This document shows positions 42,816-43,900 of a stretch of 43,900 nt of DNA, piece by piece. The DNA lies in the NCBI GenBank assembly GCA_023245765.1, contig JAHFJP010000007.1:1-43900 (forward strand). The letters are read 5' to 3'. Both the position numbers and the translations under genes were made by a program. Numbering within the stretch: the first letter of the stretch is position 1; each line of letters begins with the position of its first letter. Source of the stretch: Candidatus Peribacteria bacterium (lineage in GTDB: Bacteria; Patescibacteriota; Gracilibacteria; Peribacterales; Peribacteraceae). Under the pieces are notes generated by a model. The model did no database searches and had not been told where the DNA came from. It saw nothing but the letters and a program-made list of their open reading frames with translations.

Positions 42816-43900
42816 ATGTCTCAAAAGACGATCGTCACCGGGGGGCAGGTGGGAGCAGCTGCCGGCGAAACAGTGACCGGTCTCACGCTGACCGGTTCGA
42901 TGGAAGGCTCACTCGCAGCACACTTGCTGCAGGAAAAAGCCATCCTCCTGCGCAGTCGCGTGCGCGATGCCCTCTTTCGTAACGAAGAACCTCAGCCTCT
43001 TCCCCGGGACAGTGATGAACCGGGAGTCATTGATGCCGCCATCGCGTTGGAGCAGGCCCTTGGCGATCGAAAGAATACCGTTCTGATTGCAGCACTTGAA
43101 AAAATGCTGCATTTGGACGAGAAAAATGAAGGAACCGGGCAGCCCAGCTTGGCTGAGAAAATTTTTCACAGTCTGGAACTCCATCCTGAGCGAACAGAGT
43201 TTCGCGGAGATATCGATGACGATACCGTCCTGGAACTGCTTTCACTTGCTGAGACACGTCCGAAGATGGCAGGCCTGATACGGCGAATGGTTCACGCGCG
43301 TAAACAAATGAAGCAATTACTCGAAGCAAAAGACAGGGAGATTGCGGAGCAGCATCGTCAATTAACGCATGATCGCAAATTTCCCGCGTTGCTCACGAAC
43401 AGCGCATTACAGGATGCGCTCGATACCGACCCTCTCAACAATTCCGGACTCTTTGTCTTCGGAGATGTGAGCGATTTTAAGAGCGTGAACGATACGTACG
43501 GAATGGCATTCGTGGATAAGACACTGCTATTTGCGATTGCCAACGCGTTCTCGCCATCGGCCTTTGGCAGGAGAACGGTATGCGACGTTCTGAGTTCCCG
43601 TGTGGATGGGGACGAAATCGTCGTGTTTTTCCGCGGAGCGGTCGACGAGCTCGCGGCAGCAAGGCTGTATGCCGCGGCGTTCCGGCATGCGGTTCAGGGC
43701 ATTTCGTATCATTTTCTCGATGACCGGTGGTCTGACCTCAGCCCGCGGGTGCGAAAGCCGGTGGATGACATCGATGATGCGCGGCAGCGCGAAGGGACGA
43801 GGAAGCAGGTGCTCGAAATGATTCAGAGCAGATTCGCTTCGATGCAGTGCAAAATGGGGGTGGTGCCCCGTGCCGGTACGGCTGCACAAACGCAATCGGG
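42816..43900 (+). CDS. degenerate GGDEF-like domain protein (truncated by window end)
   Basis: Manual translation from ATG 42816 (open to the end, absent from ORF track): GLFVFGDVSDFKSVNDTYGMAFVDKTLLFAIANAF...SSRVDGDEIVVFFRG. Confidence 0.7.
   Translation, partial: MSQKTIVTGGQVGAAAGETVTGLTLTGSMEGSLAAHLLQEKAILLRSRVRDALFRNEEPQPLPRDSDEPGVIDAAIALEQALGDRKNTVLIAALEKMLHLDEKNEGTGQPSLAEKIFHSLELHPERTEFRGDIDDDTVLELLSLAETRPKMAGLIRRMVHARKQMKQLLEAKDREIAEQHRQLTHDRKFPALLTNSALQDALDTDPLNNSGLFVFGDVSDFKSVNDTYGMAFVDKTLLFAIANAFSPSAFGRRTVCDVLSSRVDGDEIVVFFRGAVDELAAARLYAAAFRHAVQGISYHFLDDRWSDLSPRVRKPVDDIDDARQREGTRKQVLEMIQSRFASMQCKMGVVPRAGTAAQTQS

Noticed and set aside
1-43900. tRNA, rRNA, IS element, integrase or prophage genes
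   Set aside because: Looked for on both strands by eye; no cloverleaf, rRNA core or transposase motifs recognised. A tRNAscan/Infernal run is needed to be certain.

Overview
This is a gene-dense window with mixed strands and moderately high GC. The gene style suggests a reduced or candidate-phylum bacterium (Patescibacteria/Peregrinibacteria-like); that is an inference, since no rRNA or marker phylogeny is available here. I can support about 47 CDSs. Recognisable ones are a wecB-like epimerase, an O-antigen ligase-like protein, guaA, two ECF-type sigma factors (one followed by a FecR/DUF5667-like membrane protein), efp, an HD-domain protein, gatB, def, a DnaQ-like exonuclease, nth, a DipZ-like CcdA-thioredoxin protein, amt, glnA, a TrmB-like regulator, a SAM methyltransferase-like protein, thyA, folA, folE, folK, folB, secD, an NDP-sugar nucleotidyltransferase, an isolated CoA_binding_3-type membrane protein, an RlmD/TrmA-family methyltransferase, rlmH and a degenerate GGDEF protein cut by the window end. 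I saw no tRNA, rRNA, IS element or CRISPR array. The most unusual observations are: (1) a SecD with a complete parvulin (PpiC-type) domain inserted in its extracytoplasmic region, next to a lipoprotein that resembles a free SecD P1 domain; (2) several different palindromic or short-tandem repeats lying in frame inside conserved genes (wecB, O-antigen ligase, guaA twice, thyA, a secreted-protein gene), comparable to Rickettsia palindromic elements, including a 44-bp exact repeat encoding the same peptide in two unrelated proteins; (3) intergenic inverted arrays of 6-9 nt tandem units, with a different unit at each locus; (4) an EF-P whose tip loop lacks the usual PGKG and has Gln at the Lys34 position.
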